A DNA stretch of 64,000 bases from Bacteroidota bacterium (GTDB lineage: Bacteria > Bacteroidota > Bacteroidia > Chitinophagales > Chitinophagaceae), in the NCBI GenBank assembly GCA_018266615.1, contig JAFEAB010000094.1, positions 1 through 64,000 on the forward strand, read 5' to 3'. The notes beneath the pieces were generated by a model. The model was not told the origin of the DNA, did not search any database, and saw only the letters and a program-made list of their open reading frames with translations. Both the position numbers and the translations under genes were made by a program. Below, piece by piece: positions 9,139 through 17,805 of the stretch; positions within the stretch are counted from its first letter, which is position 1, and each line of letters starts with the position of its first letter.

Positions 9139-10653
9139 TTAAGTTAAGATGTTTCCGGTCATTTCCTTTGGTATACTGACATTAATCATTGATAAAATAG
9201 TGGGTGCAATATCGCCAAGTTTCCCAGGTTTAATATTCCCCTTCCAGGTTTTATGTATGATGAATAAGGGAACCGGATTAAGGGTATGTGCCGTATTGGG
9301 GGTGCCATCTGCATTTATTTCATAATCTGCATTGCCATGGTCGGCCGTCAGGAATATCAGGTAATTGTGATTTAAAGCGGCGGTCACTACCTTTTCCACA
9401 CAACCATCTACGGTTTCCACCGCTTTTATTACAGCATCCCAAACACCGGTATGCCCAACCATATCGGCATTGGCAAAATTCAAACAAATAAAATCTGGCT
9501 GGTTTTCATTTATCTCCTTAACTACGGCATCCGTTACTTCAACTGCACTCATTTCAGGCTTAAGGTCGTAAGTGGCCACTTTGGGAGAGGGAATCATGAT
9601 GCGCTTTTCTCCCTCAAAGGGCACTTCACGGCCTCCGCTTAAGAAGAAACTCACATGCGGATATTTTTCTGTTTCCGCAATTCGAAGTTGGGATTTATGG
9701 TTAGCCGCCAACACTTCCCCAATCGTGTTTCGCAGGTTATCGGTTTCAAAAATTACCTGTACGTTCTTGAAATTCTTGTCATATTCCGTCATGCTGGTAT
9801 AATGCAACTGCAACGGATGCATTCCTTCGGCAGGGAATTCCTGTTGGGTTAATGCCGTGGTAATTTCACGACAGCGGTCTGTCCGGAAATTAAAACAGAT
9901 TACCACATCCCCGTTTTTAATGCATCCGTTTTTTGCCTTTTCATTAATAATGGGTTTAATGAATTCATCCGTAACGCCGGCATCATACGAAACCTGGATG
10001 GCTTCAATCATATCATTTGCCAGAACGCCTTTTCCATTTACCATTGCGTCATAGGCAATTTTTATCCTTTCCCAGCGGCGGTCGCGGTCCATGGCATAAT
10101 ACCTCCCGATAATGGATGCCAGGGTCCCGGTAGTGTTTTCCATGTGCCGGATGAGAGATTGGATAAATCCTTTTCCTGATTTTGGGTCGGTATCACGGCC
10201 ATCTGTAAACGCATGTACGAAAACATCTTTCAGACCCTGGGATTGGCAGGTACTTAAAATCGCTTTCAGATGGTTGATGTGGGAGTGCACCCCGCCATCA
10301 CTCACCAGGCCTATGAGGTGCAGACGGGCAGAATGGGTTTTGGTAAAATGGATGGCTTCCAGCAATACCGGGTTTTGTTGCAGTTCGTTATTTCGAATGG
10401 CCACATTAATTCGCTCCAATTCCTGATATACAATACGCCCGGCACCCAGGTTTAAATGCCCTACTTCACTATTCCCCATCTGCCCATTTGGCAGCCCTAC
10501 CGCTTCCCCACAGGTAACCAGGGTTGTATTGGGATATTTTGTATATAAGGAAGAAACAAATGGGGTTTTTGCATGCAGAATGGCATCACTTTCAGGCACT
10601 TGCCCATGCCCCCACCCATCCATAATAATAAGTATCGCTTTTTGATTTTCCAT
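9139..10653 (-). CDS. gpmI: 2,3-bisphosphoglycerate-independent phosphoglycerate mutase
   Basis: Interconverts 3- and 2-phosphoglycerate in glycolysis through a phosphoserine intermediate, using two Mn ions. The 504-residue protein starts with the metal-binding MDGWGHG (Asp12). The catalytic Ser62 lies in GQMGNSEVGH, the inserted transferase domain has GLVSDGGVHSH and FTDGRDTDP, and the C-terminal metal site is FLTADHGNADYE. All family landmarks are present. It is the first gene of a minus-strand pair and is divergent from the DUF4783 gene, with a TAGTTTTA box 4 nt before its ATG. Confidence 0.97.
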   Translation of the reverse strand: MENQKAILIIMDGWGHGQVPESDAILHAKTPFVSSLYTKYPNTTLVTCGEAVGLPNGQMGNSEVGHLNLGAGRIVYQELERINVAIRNNELQQNPVLLEAIHFTKTHSARLHLIGLVSDGGVHSHINHLKAILSTCQSQGLKDVFVHAFTDGRDTDPKSGKGFIQSLIRHMENTTGTLASIIGRYYAMDRDRRWERIKIAYDAMVNGKGVLANDMIEAIQVSYDAGVTDEFIKPIINEKAKNGCIKNGDVVICFNFRTDRCREITTALTQQEFPAEGMHPLQLHYTSMTEYDKNFKNVQVIFETDNLRNTIGEVLAANHKSQLRIAETEKYPHVSFFLSGGREVPFEGEKRIMIPSPKVATYDLKPEMSAVEVTDAVVKEINENQPDFICLNFANADMVGHTGVWDAVIKAVETVDGCVEKVVTAALNHNYLIFLTADHGNADYEINADGTPNTAHTLNPVPLFIIHKTWKGNIKPGKLGDIAPTILSMINVSIPKEMTGNILT

Positions 10654-10778
10654 AATGTAAAACTAAAATTTTGGCTTGACTTTGACCTGGATTTATTGTA
10701 TTTTGAAAATGCTAAAAAGGACAATTTTGTTTTAATGGGAACGTTTTTTGTTTGGTCTTTATCAGTAAACCGGTCAAT

Positions 10779-11162
10779 ATGAATAAAATATTTACCCTTA
10801 CGATGCTTCCTGTGGCAATCTTCCTTTCCAGTTTTGCCTTATTGAATATTGATGAAGTAGTGAATGCTTTAAAGAACGGCAATGCCGAAGGGATAGCCAG
10901 GTACTTTGATAATACGGTGGAAATTACCCTTCCGGCAAAAAGCGGCAGTTATAGTAAAGGACAGGCAGCGGCCGTGCTTACCGATTTTTTTAAAAATAAT
11001 CCGGTGCGAAATTTTGAAATTCTGCACAAAGGAGAAAACTCCGGATCTCAATATTGCATCGGTACCCTGGTTACCCGGAACGGGAATTACCGCACCACTG
11101 TTTTTATGAAACAAAAGAATGGGGTGCACTTATTACAGGAAATCAGGTTTGAAACGCAATAA
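10779..11162 (+). CDS. DUF4783 domain protein, predicted secreted
   Basis: Small secreted or periplasmic protein of the DUF4783 family (function unknown; fold expected to be NTF2/SnoaL-like). The frame opens at TTG 10752, but ATG 10779 gives a signal peptide (about 1-20, MLPVAIFLSSFALLN) and is preferred (127 residues). The mature part follows the family pattern: INxDEVVNALKNGNAEGIARYFD at the start, a central KGQAAAVLTDFFKNNPVRNFEIL and terminal YRTTVFMKQKNG. Such genes often neighbour nadC in Bacteroidota, as here (70 nt apart with a terminator between). Confidence 0.85.
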   Translation: MNKIFTLTMLPVAIFLSSFALLNIDEVVNALKNGNAEGIARYFDNTVEITLPAKSGSYSKGQAAAVLTDFFKNNPVRNFEILHKGENSGSQYCIGTLVTRNGNYRTTVFMKQKNGVHLLQEIRFETQ

Positions 11163-11179
11163 TTTTAATCAGGCTTTAT

Positions 11180-11206
11180 ATCCCCGCTTGCCGGGGATTT
11201 TTTTTT
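11180..11206 (+). terminator. Terminator between the DUF4783 gene and nadC
   Basis: A 7-bp stem (ATCCCCG / CGGGGAT) with a 5-nt loop is followed by eight T. It lies 17 nt after the upstream stop codon. Confidence 0.88.
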
Positions 11207-11221
11207 GCCATTAGCGAAGGT

Positions 11222-11229
11222 TAGTTTTG
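11222..11229 (+). promoter_or_regulatory. -7 box of nadC, 4 nt from the start codon
   Basis: TAGTTTTG matches TAnnTTTG exactly and ends 4 nt before the nadC ATG. Because a terminator ends at about 11206, nadC must start its own transcript inside these few bases, which strengthens the call. A TTTG lies at 11204-11207, only 14 nt upstream rather than about 19. Confidence 0.5.
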
Positions 11230-11233
11230 CCAA

Positions 11234-12088
11234 ATGGAGTACGATAATTTATTAAATATATTAATAAAGAATGCCCTGCAGGAGGATATTGGACCAGGTG
11301 ATTATTCAACCCGCAGCAGTATAGGAAAAGAGGCCCGGGGGAAAGCCGTTTTAAAAATTAAACAGCAGGGAATTCTGGCCGGGGTGAATGTGGCCGAAAG
11401 GATATTTAAATACATGCAACCTGAAATTAGGTTTGTTTCTTTCAAAAGGGACGGAGATCCGATGGAGCCTGGGCAGCTTGCGTTTGAAGTGTATGCAGAT
11501 GTACATACGATATTAATGTGCGAAAGGCTGGTCTTAAATTGTATGCAGCGAATGAGTGGAATTGCCACCCTTACTCAACAATATGTAAAGCAAATGCAAG
11601 GTTGCCATGCGAAACTACTTGATACCCGCAAAACCACGCCCAACTTCAGGTTGCTTGAAAAGGAAGCGGTAAGAATTGGAGGCGGATTTAATCATCGCTT
11701 TGGATTATATGACATGATTATGCTGAAGGATAACCATATCGATTATTGCGGAGGGATTACCCCTGCCATTCAAAAGGCCAATGCCTTTCTGAAAGAAAAC
11801 CAGTTATCCTTGCCCATAGAAGTGGAAACCCGAAGTTTGGACGATGTAAGGGAAGTACTTCGGGTAGGGAAGGTCAGCCGGATTATGCTTGATAATTTTA
11901 ATCCCGCAGAAATTGCCAAGGCTGTATTGTTGATAGCCGGCCGTTACGAGACGGAAGCCAGCGGCGGGATAACGCTTGATAATATCAGGGAGTATGCCCA
12001 AACCGGGGTGGATTTTATATCCAGTGGCGCTATCATCCACCAGGCCAAAAGCCTGGATCTTAGTTTAAAAGCAGTAATCGAAAAATAA
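11234..12088 (+). CDS. nadC: Nicotinate-nucleotide pyrophosphorylase (carboxylating)
   Basis: Quinolinate phosphoribosyltransferase, the step of de novo NAD synthesis that turns quinolinate and PRPP into nicotinate mononucleotide. The 284 residues carry the family signatures: DIGPGDYSTRSS near the N-terminus, LNCMQRMSGIATLT, the PRPP/quinolinate-binding LDTRKTTPNFRLLEKEAVRIGGG and HRFGLYDMIMLKDNH, and the C-terminal ASGGITLDNIREYAQTGVDFISSG. The next gene starts 2 nt after its stop, implying co-transcription. nadE, the last step of the pathway, is 2 kb further on. Confidence 0.97.
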   Translation: MEYDNLLNILIKNALQEDIGPGDYSTRSSIGKEARGKAVLKIKQQGILAGVNVAERIFKYMQPEIRFVSFKRDGDPMEPGQLAFEVYADVHTILMCERLVLNCMQRMSGIATLTQQYVKQMQGCHAKLLDTRKTTPNFRLLEKEAVRIGGGFNHRFGLYDMIMLKDNHIDYCGGITPAIQKANAFLKENQLSLPIEVETRSLDDVREVLRVGKVSRIMLDNFNPAEIAKAVLLIAGRYETEASGGITLDNIREYAQTGVDFISSGAIIHQAKSLDLSLKAVIEK

Positions 12089-12090
12089 AG

Positions 12091-12429
12091 ATGGCTAAAA
12101 AATATTATTCGGGAGGAATCGTTTATTCAACGAACCCCGATTTTAAGTTGAATGAAGATAAACCGGAACCGGAGGAAGCTATCTCCCCTTCAAATCAATT
12201 GTTGAAAATCAGGCTTGATACGAAGAACCGGGGAGGAAAAGCAGTTACCCTGGTTGAGAATTTTTTTGGACCTCAATCAGAAATGATTGAATTGGGTAAA
12301 AAACTAAAATCATTTTGCGGAACGGGCGGTTCTGTAAAAGGGAATGAAATAATTATTCAGGGTGATAACAGGGAGAAGATATTTCAATGGTTGCTAAAGA
12401 ATGGGTTCTCAAAAACAAAAAAGATATGA
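12091..12429 (+). CDS. Translation initiation factor SUI1/eIF1 family (YciH-like)
   Basis: Small eIF1-like protein thought to act at the ribosomal P site in start-codon fidelity; its bacterial role is poorly defined. It is 112 residues. The SUI1 fold occupies about 36-110, with LKIRLDTKNRGGKAVTLVENF and the diagnostic CGTGGSVKGNEIIIQGDNREKI. The N-terminus has YSGGIVYSTNP, common in Bacteroidota versions. It begins 2 nt after nadC and is almost certainly in its operon. Confidence 0.93.
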   Translation: MAKKYYSGGIVYSTNPDFKLNEDKPEPEEAISPSNQLLKIRLDTKNRGGKAVTLVENFFGPQSEMIELGKKLKSFCGTGGSVKGNEIIIQGDNREKIFQWLLKNGFSKTKKI

Positions 12430-12573
12430 ATCAGGCTCGTGCTTAAATATAAAAATGCCTTACAGCATGGAAAGCAGGAGAAATAATTGGTTTTTTGTTA
12501 AAAAGTTGAATTTTCCATGGTTGGTGGGTAATCTCTCAACTTTTTGAGTATTTTGAATTAAAATGAGGAAGAA

Positions 12574-12960
12574 ATGACTTCGAAAATTTCAGGTGGCGTA
12601 AAGGTGAGTGTTGAAACCTATTATCAACCGGAGTATAGCAATCCGGTGTCTCATGAATTTATGTTTGCATACCGGATCCTCATTCAAAATGAAAACAGTT
12701 TCCCGGTACAATTATTAACGCGGCATTGGTTCATCTTTGATAGTGAAGGAAGCCGCAGGGAAGTTACCGGAGAAGGAGTGGTAGGCGTTCAACCCATCAT
12801 AAAACCCGGTGGCGAATACCAATACATTAGCGGCTGTAACCTACGATCGGAGATGGGCCGGATGTTTGGATATTATACCCTGAAGAATTTATCAAACCAC
12901 CAGCAGTTTGAGGTGGGTATTCCGGTTTTTTATATGACGGCACCCATGAAGTTAAACTAA
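12574..12960 (+). CDS. apaG: ApaG family protein
   Basis: ApaG has an immunoglobulin-like single domain of about 125 residues. It is historically tied to Co2+/Mg2+ handling and Ap4A phenotypes; its biochemical role is unsettled. The 128-residue product covers the whole family: KVSVETYYQPEYSNP, FAYRILIQNENSFPVQLLTRHWFIFDSEG, VVGVQPIIKPGGEYQYISGC and a C-terminal FEVGIPVFYMTAP. A possible -7 box variant (TATTTTG) lies shortly upstream. It ends exactly where the convergent gldB gene ends (no gap). Confidence 0.95.
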   Translation: MTSKISGGVKVSVETYYQPEYSNPVSHEFMFAYRILIQNENSFPVQLLTRHWFIFDSEGSRREVTGEGVVGVQPIIKPGGEYQYISGCNLRSEMGRMFGYYTLKNLSNHQQFEVGIPVFYMTAPMKLN

Positions 12961-13968
12961 TCAGGGTTTGTATTTGGCTTCTCTGAAAATTGTTTCTGCA
13001 GGGGTATCCATCAATTCTTTTAAGGAAATTTTTGAGTTTGCAGCAGCATATTTTTTAACGATCTGCCAGCCTGTAAAACTACCGATATTCCCTGGCGAAC
13101 CGTCTCCCAATTCCTGTGTTTTGGGGCTTTCTCCTACATAGTTTTTTATCAGGTTATAATCTACCGATTGCAACAGGTTATTTTGGATAAACAGGTTCCA
13201 GATCTGCGCTTCCCCATCATAGGATTTTTCTAATTGTAATTTGGTATAGCCAATGATTAAATATTCATCCACATCCGGTAACAATTGTTGCATGCAATAC
13301 AATTTCTTGCCATTTTCCACCATTTTTACGATCAGGCTTTTATCTTCTCCCGATTCGGGGTACATATCGTTAACTATATTTTTAATGGCATTAACCGGAA
13401 TGTATTCAGGCGCAAATCGACGGGTAATGTAGTCTGCATAGATTTGCTGCACCCAATCCATTTGGTACATCGAAAAATCGGCACCCATGTGCTGTTGAAG
13501 GCCTACAACCAAAGCGCTGTCGGTGATGATGTCGCCATAACCGTCCACCGGCCCTATATAAGTAATCACCTTTTGGGGTATCCTGTATTTTGGAAAATAA
13601 TATTTTACATACCGCAGCCCCTGCTCAATTTCATTCATTTCATCCTTAAAATTTGGAAACAGCGATTCAGCGCTGTCGTATAAGGGACGGTAAGAAGTCA
13701 GGAAGCCCTTGATATATTCGGCCGTGGTATCCGAAGGCCAATGCGGGTCTAAATTTAAGATACGGGTAAAATAAACCGGTGCAAATCCGGGATATTCCCT
13801 TACAAGCCGGTCCATAGATTCGGCAAAATGTACCGTGTCCATATTAAACAGCGACTTTTCAAACCGTTCTAATTTAAGGGTTACTTTAATTCCGGAAACG
13901 TCGGGCCTATTGTTTGTACTACAGGAAAAAAGAAAACTACAAATGAGAATTCCCGCCAGGATGCGCAT
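12961..13968 (-). CDS. gldB: Gliding motility lipoprotein GldB
   Basis: GldB is an envelope lipoprotein required for gliding and type IX secretion in Flavobacterium; its biochemical role is unknown. The 335 residues start with a lipoprotein signal (lipid Cys16 in LFSC). Family motifs include LKLERFEKSLFNMDT, REYPGFAPVYFTRILNLDP, YIGPVDGYGDIITDSALVVGLQQHMGADF and a C-terminal GSFTGWQIVKKY. It is divergent from nadE, 56 nt apart; the gldB/nadE pairing is familiar in Bacteroidota. It is separated from the other gld genes here by more than 10 kb on both sides. Confidence 0.93.
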   Translation of the reverse strand: MRILAGILICSFLFSCSTNNRPDVSGIKVTLKLERFEKSLFNMDTVHFAESMDRLVREYPGFAPVYFTRILNLDPHWPSDTTAEYIKGFLTSYRPLYDSAESLFPNFKDEMNEIEQGLRYVKYYFPKYRIPQKVITYIGPVDGYGDIITDSALVVGLQQHMGADFSMYQMDWVQQIYADYITRRFAPEYIPVNAIKNIVNDMYPESGEDKSLIVKMVENGKKLYCMQQLLPDVDEYLIIGYTKLQLEKSYDGEAQIWNLFIQNNLLQSVDYNLIKNYVGESPKTQELGDGSPGNIGSFTGWQIVKKYAAANSKISLKELMDTPAETIFREAKYKP

Positions 13969-14024
13969 GGGGTTAATAATTTAACTTTACAAAAGAAAGA
14001 CATTTCTTAAGAACAGCAGCCTCG

Positions 14025-15707
14025 ATGAAAATTTTTTTAGCCCAGCAGAACTATCATATTGGAAATTTTAACAGCAATACTGCAAAAATCATATCCGCCA
14101 TTGAGCAGGCAAAAGCTAACGGTGGCGATTTAATTGTGTTTAGTGAGTTGTGCGTATGCGGCTACCCGCCTGCCGACTTTCTATTTTTTAACGACTTTAT
14201 CAATTGTTGCAATGAGGCAATAGAGAAAATTTCTGGTTATGCTCATGGGATTGCGGTTATTGTTGGGGCTCCCCAAAAAAATGATACCCTGCAGGGCAAA
14301 AATTTATACAATGCTGCGTGGTTCCTGGCAGATGGTAAGGTGAAACAGGTGGTTCAAAAAACCTGCCTGCCCACCTACGATGTGTTTGATGAAGACCGCT
14401 ATTTTGAGCCTGCTTCGGATTGGAATGTTGTAGCCTATCAAAATAAGCGTATAGCCCTTACCGTTTGTGAAGATATCTGGAACCTGGGTGCCGACCCGCT
14501 CTACACCCATTGCCCAATGGATTATTTAAGTAAACAATCCCCCGACCTGTTAATTAACCTTTCTGCCTCCCCGTTTGATTACACGCATGAGGAAGACCGG
14601 AAGGCTATCCTCAAAGCTAATGTGTTAAAATATAATCTTCCTGTTTTCTATTGCAATGCAGTAGGCAGCCAAACAGAAATCGTATTTGACGGGAACTCGC
14701 TGGTATTTGATAAACAGGGAAATATTTGCGGCGAACTGCCTTCTTTTGCCGAAGGACTTGAAGGGTTCTTATTTCATGATGACGGCACCATAACAGGTAA
14801 CTGCTTTATCGAAGCCTCCCATGTTCCAAATGAAGAATTGGCCCCTAAAGAACTGGATTCAAAAATGAATATCAGCCATGTGCATGATGCACTGGTATTG
14901 GGCATCCGGGATTATTTTTCAAAAATGGGATTTCAGCGTGCCATTTTAGGGAGCAGTGGAGGTATCGACAGTGCAGTAACTCAGGCGCTTGTTAGCACAG
15001 CCCTGGGCGCTGAATCTGTCCAGGCCGTATTGATGCCCTCTGCCTTTTCTTCCATTCATTCGGTTGAGGATGCGGTACAACTAAGTAAAAATCTGGGTAA
15101 CCCCTTCGTGAAGATACCCATCAATCCGGTTTACGAGGCTTTCCTATCCACCCTTCATCCCTTGTTTGAGGGTATGCCTTTTAATGTAACCGAAGAGAAT
15201 ATTCAAAGCCGGATTCGAGGTAACCTGTTGATGGCGATTGCCAATAAGTTTGGAAATATTTTGGTTAATACCTCTAATAAAAGTGAACTGGCTACCGGGT
15301 ATGGAACCCTTTACGGAGATATGGCCGGTGGGCTGGGGGTTTTGGGAGATTGTTACAAATTGCAGGTGTATGAACTGGCAAAATACATCAACCGGGAAAA
15401 GGAATTTATTCCACTGACTATAATAAATAAGGCCCCATCTGCCGAACTTAGACCGAATCAAAAAGACAGTGACAGCCTTCCGGATTACAACATGCTGGAT
15501 CGGATCCTGTACCAGTATATTGAACGCAGTTTAGGCCCCGAAGAAATTAAAGAAATGGGGTTTGATCCGGCATTGGTTGATCGTGTCTTGAAAATGGTGA
15601 ATTTAAATGAGTATAAACGCAACCAGTTCTGTCCCATCATCAGAGTCTCTCCCAAGGCATTTGGAAAAGGAAGGCGAATGCCTGTGGCCGGAAAATATCT
15701 TTCTTAG
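14025..15707 (+). CDS. nadE: Glutamine-dependent NAD+ synthase
   Basis: Last step of NAD synthesis: amidates deamido-NAD using ammonia channelled from glutamine. The 560-residue two-domain protein has an N-terminal nitrilase-type glutaminase with the catalytic triad Glu41 (FSELC), Lys112 (VQKTCLP) and Cys148 (TVCEDIW). The C-terminal ATP pyrophosphatase domain has the PP-loop SSGGIDS at 310-316, then NTSNKSELATGYGTLYGDMAGG. Length is normal for the bacterial fused form. A TAACTTTA box about 36 nt upstream may be its promoter. Confidence 0.97.
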   Translation: MKIFLAQQNYHIGNFNSNTAKIISAIEQAKANGGDLIVFSELCVCGYPPADFLFFNDFINCCNEAIEKISGYAHGIAVIVGAPQKNDTLQGKNLYNAAWFLADGKVKQVVQKTCLPTYDVFDEDRYFEPASDWNVVAYQNKRIALTVCEDIWNLGADPLYTHCPMDYLSKQSPDLLINLSASPFDYTHEEDRKAILKANVLKYNLPVFYCNAVGSQTEIVFDGNSLVFDKQGNICGELPSFAEGLEGFLFHDDGTITGNCFIEASHVPNEELAPKELDSKMNISHVHDALVLGIRDYFSKMGFQRAILGSSGGIDSAVTQALVSTALGAESVQAVLMPSAFSSIHSVEDAVQLSKNLGNPFVKIPINPVYEAFLSTLHPLFEGMPFNVTEENIQSRIRGNLLMAIANKFGNILVNTSNKSELATGYGTLYGDMAGGLGVLGDCYKLQVYELAKYINREKEFIPLTIINKAPSAELRPNQKDSDSLPDYNMLDRILYQYIERSLGPEEIKEMGFDPALVDRVLKMVNLNEYKRNQFCPIIRVSPKAFGKGRRMPVAGKYLS

Positions 15708-15860
15708 CTGCAGAAAAATATTTCAGGTAAAGAAGTAATTACGGCTAAGTTTTTGCTAAACTGTTGTCATAATTTGTAATTAACGGCATTGATTATGCAA
15801 ATTTGCAGAGAAGGAAAAAATTATTGCCAATATCCCGACAGGGAAAAACGAGATTAATAT

Positions 15861-16862
15861 ATGCTACAAACGGCAGAAGACATCCGGCTACTAAATGAAA
15901 AAATTAGTTATTCCTCCGGATTTTTAACCCGGATTAATGATGAGATCAGTAAGGTAATTGTAGGCCAGCACGATATGGTTGAACGGTTACTGATTGGCCT
16001 GTTAAGCAGTGGCCATGTATTGTTAGAAGGGGTTCCGGGATTGGCCAAAACACTATCCATTAAATCATTGGCCACTACCGTGAATGCAGGATTTAGCCGG
16101 ATTCAGTTTACCCCCGACCTGCTCCCTGCGGATGTGGTGGGCACCATGATTTACAACCAGCAGAAGAACGAGTTCTTTGTACGGAAGGGCCCCATTTTTT
16201 CCAATTTTATTTTGGCTGATGAAATCAACCGGGCACCGGCTAAAGTGCAAAGCGCCTTGTTGGAAGCCATGCAGGAACGGCAGGTAACCATTGGCGATAC
16301 CAGCTATAAATTACAGGAACCCTTTTTGGTTCTGGCAACGCAAAATCCCATCGAACAGGAAGGTACTTATCCATTACCCGAGGCTCAGGTTGACCGTTTT
16401 ATGCTGAAGGTGGTGGTGGGTTATCCATCAAAACAGGAGGAGCAACAGATCATCCGGCAAAATTCGTTAGGCAATGTGCAACCTAAAATTGAACCGGTTG
16501 CTTCTACCGCCGAAATTATTGCTGCCCGTGAACTGGTACGCCAGGTATATGTGGATGAAAAAGTGGAGAATTATATCTTAGATATTGTATTCGCTTCCCG
16601 CTTCCCCAATCAATATCAGCTTTCAAAACTGGCGCCGCTGATTTCCTTTGGCGGGTCTCCCAGGGCCAGCATTAACCTTTCCCTTGCCGCAAAAGCAAAT
16701 GCCTTCCTTAATAAACGTGGATATGTGGTTCCGGAAGATGTACGCAACATGGCTAAAGACGTGCTGCGGCACCGTATTGGGCTCACCTACGAAGCCGAGG
16801 CGGAGAACATGAGCGTTGAACATATTATTGATGAGATACTAAGCGCAGTTAACGTCCCTTAA
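15861..16862 (+). CDS. MoxR-family AAA+ ATPase
   Basis: MoxR chaperone-type ATPase, expected to act with the von Willebrand A domain proteins encoded downstream in assembly of an envelope complex or stress response. The 333 residues include Walker A (LLEGVPGLAKT), Walker B (FILADEINRAPAKVQSALLEAM), sensor 1 (LATQNPIEQEGTYPLPEAQVDRF) and sensor 2 (GSPRASINL). First gene of a four-gene set: the DUF58 gene follows within about 10 nt. Confidence 0.95.
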   Translation: MLQTAEDIRLLNEKISYSSGFLTRINDEISKVIVGQHDMVERLLIGLLSSGHVLLEGVPGLAKTLSIKSLATTVNAGFSRIQFTPDLLPADVVGTMIYNQQKNEFFVRKGPIFSNFILADEINRAPAKVQSALLEAMQERQVTIGDTSYKLQEPFLVLATQNPIEQEGTYPLPEAQVDRFMLKVVVGYPSKQEEQQIIRQNSLGNVQPKIEPVASTAEIIAARELVRQVYVDEKVENYILDIVFASRFPNQYQLSKLAPLISFGGSPRASINLSLAAKANAFLNKRGYVVPEDVRNMAKDVLRHRIGLTYEAEAENMSVEHIIDEILSAVNVP

Positions 16863-16872
16863 GATTGTACCA

Positions 16873-17802
16873 TTGCTGTTTTTTAAAAGAAATAAAAAGA
16901 CTCCATCGCCTCTGCCCGATACCGGGTTGCCCCTGCTTTCTACCACCGAGTTGTTAAAAAAAGTAAGGGAACTGGAGATCAAGTCGAAAAAAATTACCAC
17001 GCATCTCTTTTCGGGGGAGTACCATTCCGCATTTAAAGGGAAAGGAATGAGTTTTAGGGAGGTTCGGGAGTATGCCGAAGGCGATGATGTGCGATTTATA
17101 GATTGGAATGTAAGCGCCAGGTTTTCGCATCCCTTCACTAAACTTTTTGAAGAAGAAAGGGAGCTTACGGTTATGCTCCTGATCGACCTTAGTAAAAGTA
17201 ACCTCTTTGGCACATCAGGGAAAATAAAACGGGAATTAATAACCGAAATTGCCTCCGTAATTGCATTTAGCGCAGTTTCCAATAATGATAAAGTGGGGAT
17301 TATCTTTTTCAGCGATAAGGTGGAGAAATACATCCCTCCCAAAAAAGGAAGGCCGCACGCCTTGTACCTGGTACGAGAGCTGCTCTCGGCAAGGGTGTCC
17401 GGCTCGGGTACCAACCTCGATGAGGCGATCCGTTATTTCAATAATATTACCCGCCAAAAAAGTATTGCTTTCCTGCTCAGCGATTTTTTGGATAAGGGGT
17501 ATCAAAACGATTTAAAAGTAATCGGAAAGAAGCATGATGTAATTGGAATTAAAGTATACGATAAAATGGATATCGACCTGCCGGATGCAGGGCTTCTTCA
17601 ACTGGAAGACGCAGAAACAGGCAGAATCAGGGTGGTTGATAGTTCCAATTCCTCAGTGCGCCAGGCTTACCATCGGGCATTTTTTGCACAAAACGATGAG
17701 GCTATTAAAAATTTCAGGCAGGCCGGCGCCGATTTACTACATATCCGTACCGATGAAAATTATGTAAACGTGCTGCAAAAATTTTTTAGAAAAAGAAAGT
17801 AG
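16873..17802 (+). CDS. DUF58 domain protein with a non-ATG start
   Basis: DUF58 proteins contain a degenerate von Willebrand A-like domain and partner MoxR ATPases. The conserved core is complete: FSGEYHSAFKGKGMSFREVREYAEGDDVRFIDWN (about 47-80), LLIDLSKSNLFG with the DxSxS-like site, and SGTNLDEAIRYF. The 309-residue frame has no ATG before residue 57, inside the conserved region, so translation must begin at a rare codon. Candidates are TTG 16873 (used here) and ATT 16864, within a few bases of the moxR stop. The frame is closed by a stop at 16840-16842. Probably translationally coupled to moxR. Confidence 0.9.
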   Translation: MLFFKRNKKTPSPLPDTGLPLLSTTELLKKVRELEIKSKKITTHLFSGEYHSAFKGKGMSFREVREYAEGDDVRFIDWNVSARFSHPFTKLFEEERELTVMLLIDLSKSNLFGTSGKIKRELITEIASVIAFSAVSNNDKVGIIFFSDKVEKYIPPKKGRPHALYLVRELLSARVSGSGTNLDEAIRYFNNITRQKSIAFLLSDFLDKGYQNDLKVIGKKHDVIGIKVYDKMDIDLPDAGLLQLEDAETGRIRVVDSSNSSVRQAYHRAFFAQNDEAIKNFRQAGADLLHIRTDENYVNVLQKFFRKRK

Positions 17803-17805
17803 CTG

